From Bacteroidales bacterium (GTDB lineage Bacteria > Bacteroidota > Bacteroidia > Bacteroidales > UBA932): a stretch of 7,637 nt of DNA. The position numbers and the translations under genes are program-made. The stretch covers positions 1 to 7,637 of the forward strand of contig JAFYMJ010000008.1 in assembly GCA_017556665.1 (NCBI GenBank), read 5' to 3'. Below, piece after piece: positions 4,906 to 7,637 of this stretch. Position 1 is the first letter of the stretch. Each line of letters opens with the position of its first letter. The notes under the pieces were generated by a model. It saw only the letters and a program-made list of their open reading frames with translations, was not told where the DNA came from and ran no database searches.

Positions 4906-6402
4906 ATGGACAATAAGATTTATATTTTTGATACAACATTAAGAGATGGAGAGCAAGTGCCAGGATGTCAATTGAACACAATAGAAAAGATTGAACTGGC
5001 AAAATCATTGGAGCAACTTAATGTAGATGTCATTGAGTGTGGATTTCCTGTATCCAGTCCAGGAGACTTCAACTCTGTAGTTGAGATCTCAAAGAATGTA
5101 ACTAACCCTGTAATTTGTGCATTGACAAGAGCTGTAGAGAAAGATATTGAGGTTGCAGCAGATGCTCTACACTATGCAAAAAGGGGGAGAATACATACAG
5201 GTATTGGAACAAGTGACCCTCATATAAAATATAAGTTCAATTCCAACAGAGAAGAAATTATAGAGAGAGCCATAAAGGCTGTAAAGTATGCCCGTAGATT
5301 TGTTGATGATGTTGAGTTTTATGCCGAGGATGCAGGCAGAACAGATAATGAGTATCTTGCAAGAGTTGTAGAGGCTGTAATAGCTGCAGGTGCCACTGTT
5401 GTAAATATTCCCGATACAACCGGTTACTGTACCCCTTGGGAGTATGGAGAAAAGATAAAATACCTTATAAACAATGTTCCTAATGTGGATAAGGCAATTT
5501 TGTCTACCCACTGCCACAACGATCTTGGAATGGCTACTGCAAACACCATATCTGGTGTTATGAATGGCGCAAGACAGGTAGAGGTTACAATCAACGGTAT
5601 TGGAGAGAGGGCCGGAAACACCTCTTTGGAAGAGGTTGTAATGACATTGAAATGCCGTAAAGATCTCCCTTTCTATACAGATATTGATGCTAAACAGATC
5701 TACAAGAACTCAAGGCTTGTCTCTACCCTAATGAGAATGCCTGTACAGCCTAACAAAGCTGTTGTTGGAAGAAATGCTTTTGCCCATTCATCGGGAATAC
5801 ACCAGGATGGAGTGCTTAAAAACAGAGAGAGCTATGAAATTATGGATCCAATGGATGTGGGTGTAAATGATTCTGTTATTGCACTTACTGCACGTAGCGG
5901 AAGGGCTGCACTAAAACATCACTACGACAGGTTGGGTATCCATCTGTCTCCCGATGAACTTACAGAGGCTTACAACAAATTCCTTCTTCTTGCAGACAAA
6001 AAGAAAGATATAAATGACAGTGACCTTATGGTTATTGTTGGTGTGAACAGAAATGAGGCTCAAAGGAAGATCAGACTTAAATTCCTTCAGGTTATTTGTG
6101 GTAAGAATTCTGTTCCAATGGCAACCGTAAAACTTAACATAGATGGGGAGATATGCCAGGCAACATCATCTGGAAATGGTCCTATTGATGCAGCATTCTC
6201 TGCGGTTAAACAGCTTATCAACAGAAAGATTGTTGTTGAGGAGTTCTTGGTGCAAGCCATTACAAGAGGCAGCGACGATGTTGGTAAGGTTCACGTTCAA
6301 GTAGAAAACAGAGGCAATCTATATTATGGATTCTCTGCAAATACAGATATTATAACTGCTTCTGTTGAGGCGTTTGTTGATGCAATTAGCAAATTTATTT
6401 AA
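4906..6402 (+). CDS. leuA: 2-isopropylmalate synthase
   Basis: The enzyme condenses acetyl-CoA with 2-oxoisovalerate, the first committed step of leucine synthesis. The 498-residue protein has the HMGL-like TIM barrel with DTTLRDGEQ (9-17; Arg13, Asp14), the metal ligand motif THCHND (His202, His204), NGIGERAGN (230-238) and HSSGIHQDG (294-302). A linker follows, then the C-terminal allosteric domain (about 398-498, with [12 protein letters not shown] and a glycine-rich end) that usually binds leucine for feedback inhibition. Full length and DGEQVPG favour isopropylmalate synthase over citramalate or homocitrate synthase, though a citramalate role cannot be excluded from motifs alone. The ATG at 4906 has no Shine-Dalgarno. 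Expression is likely controlled by the attenuator just upstream, and leuC follows after one base. Confidence 0.95.
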   Translation: MDNKIYIFDTTLRDGEQVPGCQLNTIEKIELAKSLEQLNVDVIECGFPVSSPGDFNSVVEISKNVTNPVICALTRAVEKDIEVAADALHYAKRGRIHTGIGTSDPHIKYKFNSNREEIIERAIKAVKYARRFVDDVEFYAEDAGRTDNEYLARVVEAVIAAGATVVNIPDTTGYCTPWEYGEKIKYLINNVPNVDKAILSTHCHNDLGMATANTISGVMNGARQVEVTINGIGERAGNTSLEEVVMTLKCRKDLPFYTDIDAKQIYKNSRLVSTLMRMPVQPNKAVVGRNAFAHSSGIHQDGVLKNRESYEIMDPMDVGVNDSVIALTARSGRAALKHHYDRLGIHLSPDELTEAYNKFLLLADKKKDINDSDLMVIVGVNRNEAQRKIRLKFLQVICGKNSVPMATVKLNIDGEICQATSSGNGPIDAAFSAVKQLINRKIVVEEFLVQAITRGSDDVGKVHVQVENRGNLYYGFSANTDIITASVEAFVDAISKFI

Positions 6403-6403
6403 T

Positions 6404-7637
6404 ATGGCAAGAAAAACGCTTTTTGACAAGATATGGGAATCTCATGTAGTACAGGAGATTAGTGATAAAAAGGATTATGACTGCAATGCTCCACAAAGCA
6501 TTACTCAGCTATATATAGACAGACATTTTATTCATGAGGTAACAAGTCCCCAGGCATTCACCGGACTAAGGGAAAAAGGGTTGAAACCTTTTAGACCAAA
6601 CCAGACATTTGCAACTGCAGACCACAATATTCCAACAACAAACCAGGATAAACCAATAGAAGATGATTCTTGCAGAATTCCTGTAGAGACACTTGGAAAG
6701 AATTGCAGTGAGTTTGGCATTGAATACTTTAAAATGCTTACTCCAGGACACGGAATTGTACATGTGATTGGTCCTGAGCAGGGAATAACCCAACCAGGAA
6801 TGACAATTGTGTGTGGAGACAGCCACACCGCCACCCATGGAGCTTTTGGCTCTATTGCCTTTGGCATTGGTACAAGCGAAGTAGAAATGGTTCTTGCCAC
6901 ACAGACTTTGCTGCAGAACAAGCCTAAGCAGATGAGAATAACCATAAATGGCACCCTTGCTGCAAATGTAACCCCAAAAGATGTTATTTTGTATATAATA
7001 TCAAAGGTTGGAACAGCAGGTGGAACAGGTCATTTTGTTGAGTATGCCGGCGATGTGTTTGAGAATATGAGTATGGAAGGGAGAATGACAGTCTGCAATA
7101 TGAGTATTGAGATGGGTGCCAGAGGTGGTCTTATTGCTCCCGACAAAAATACATACAAATATATGATGGGGAGAAAGTATGCCCCATCAGGCAATATTGG
7201 AGACACCAACTCCCCTTTTGCTGCTGCAGTGGAAAAATGGAGCAAACTGTACACAGATTCTGATGCTGTATTTGACAAAGAGTACACATTCAAAGGTGAA
7301 GATATTACCCCTATGATAACATATGGTACAGACCCCGGCAGAGGAATGTCACTTACCGGTACAATCCCAGAATGTGATGCCAGTGGCCTTAAGGGATTGG
7401 AGTATATGGGATTTAAAGTTGGAGAATCTCTGATTGGCAAAAAGGTTGACTATGTATTTCTAGGAAGCTGCACCAACGGAAGAATAGAAGATTTTAGGGC
7501 TTTTGCAAATTATGTAAAAGGAAAACAGAAAGCAAAAGATGTTACTGTATGGCTTGTTCCAGGCTCAGTGGAGGTGGAAAGAAAAATCAAGGAAGAGGGG
7601 TTGTATGATATCCTTACAAATGCCGGATTTGAAATAA
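6404..7637 (+). CDS. leuC: 3-isopropylmalate dehydratase large subunit, 5' part (runs off window)
   Basis: LeuC with LeuD isomerises 2- to 3-isopropylmalate through a [4Fe-4S] cluster. The frame is open from the ATG at 6404 ([11 protein letters not shown]) to the window end, 411 codons of about 465 expected. Aconitase-family motifs are visible: [17 protein letters not shown] near residue 39, ADHN (Asp73-His74), [13 protein letters not shown] (137-149), [12 protein letters not shown] and the first cluster cysteine Cys356 in FLGSCTNGR. The remaining two cluster cysteines lie beyond the window. It begins one base after the leuA stop without a Shine-Dalgarno, so it is in the same operon and probably coupled; leuD and leuB may follow outside the window. 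No frameshift or internal stop is seen. Confidence 0.95.
   Translation, partial: MARKTLFDKIWESHVVQEISDKKDYDCNAPQSITQLYIDRHFIHEVTSPQAFTGLREKGLKPFRPNQTFATADHNIPTTNQDKPIEDDSCRIPVETLGKNCSEFGIEYFKMLTPGHGIVHVIGPEQGITQPGMTIVCGDSHTATHGAFGSIAFGIGTSEVEMVLATQTLLQNKPKQMRITINGTLAANVTPKDVILYIISKVGTAGGTGHFVEYAGDVFENMSMEGRMTVCNMSIEMGARGGLIAPDKNTYKYMMGRKYAPSGNIGDTNSPFAAAVEKWSKLYTDSDAVFDKEYTFKGEDITPMITYGTDPGRGMSLTGTIPECDASGLKGLEYMGFKVGESLIGKKVDYVFLGSCTNGRIEDFRAFANYVKGKQKAKDVTVWLVPGSVEVERKIKEEGLYDILTNAGFEI

Noticed and set aside
6532..7440. Minus-strand ORFs of 90-140 codons opposite leuC
   Set aside because: The plus strand encodes clear LeuC motifs throughout this stretch; the antisense frames show no domain and are shadows.

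Overview
This window looks like housekeeping chromosome from a member of the Bacteroidota, most likely Bacteroidales. Three things point there: protein family signatures (short-LID adenylate kinase, Obg with an SKSD G4 motif, Bacteroidales-like LeuA, LplA and bS21); promoters of the form TTTG-N19-TAnnTTTG; and the absence of Shine-Dalgarno (SD) sequences before most genes. Species cannot be named. I see no phage, IS element, CRISPR array, tRNA or rRNA.

Layout. Bases 2-3052 (+) hold a tightly packed run: the 3' part of adk, obg, a PAP2-family membrane phosphatase gene and a lipoate-protein ligase gene. They are separated by 6 bp, a 1-base overlap and 7 bp, so probably one operon. Convergent to it, bases 4544-3056 (-) hold rpsU (bS21), a XerC/D-type tyrosine recombinase and short-form hpf. 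A 361-bp intergenic region (4545-4905) carries back-to-back promoters for rpsU (-) and the leucine operon (+). Bases 4906-7637 (+) hold leuA and the first 411 codons of leuC, which runs off the window.

The most interesting element is the roughly 200-nt leuA leader. A canonical Bacteroidota promoter is followed by a 17-codon ORF (4719-4772) with six consecutive leucine codons, then a perfect 7-bp hairpin overlapping those codons, an 8-bp (extendable) antiterminator pairing, and an intrinsic terminator with a 9-T tract 40 bp before leuA. These pairings are mutually exclusive in the way expected for ribosome-mediated transcription attenuation: leucine starvation stalls the leader ribosome, frees the antiterminator and lets leuA-leuC be transcribed.

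The second theme is translation control on the minus strand. rpsU and hpf are the only genes here with an SD, and both have the same full AAGGAGGT. In Bacteroidia the anti-SD of 16S rRNA is known to be occluded by bS21 and its neighbours on the 30S, so a strong SD on rpsU fits autoregulation. The same SD on hpf suggests that a ribosome hibernation factor answers to the same signal. Two strong intrinsic terminators shape this strand: one between rpsU and xer, and one for the xer-hpf transcript that lies inside the 3' coding end of the convergent lplA gene.
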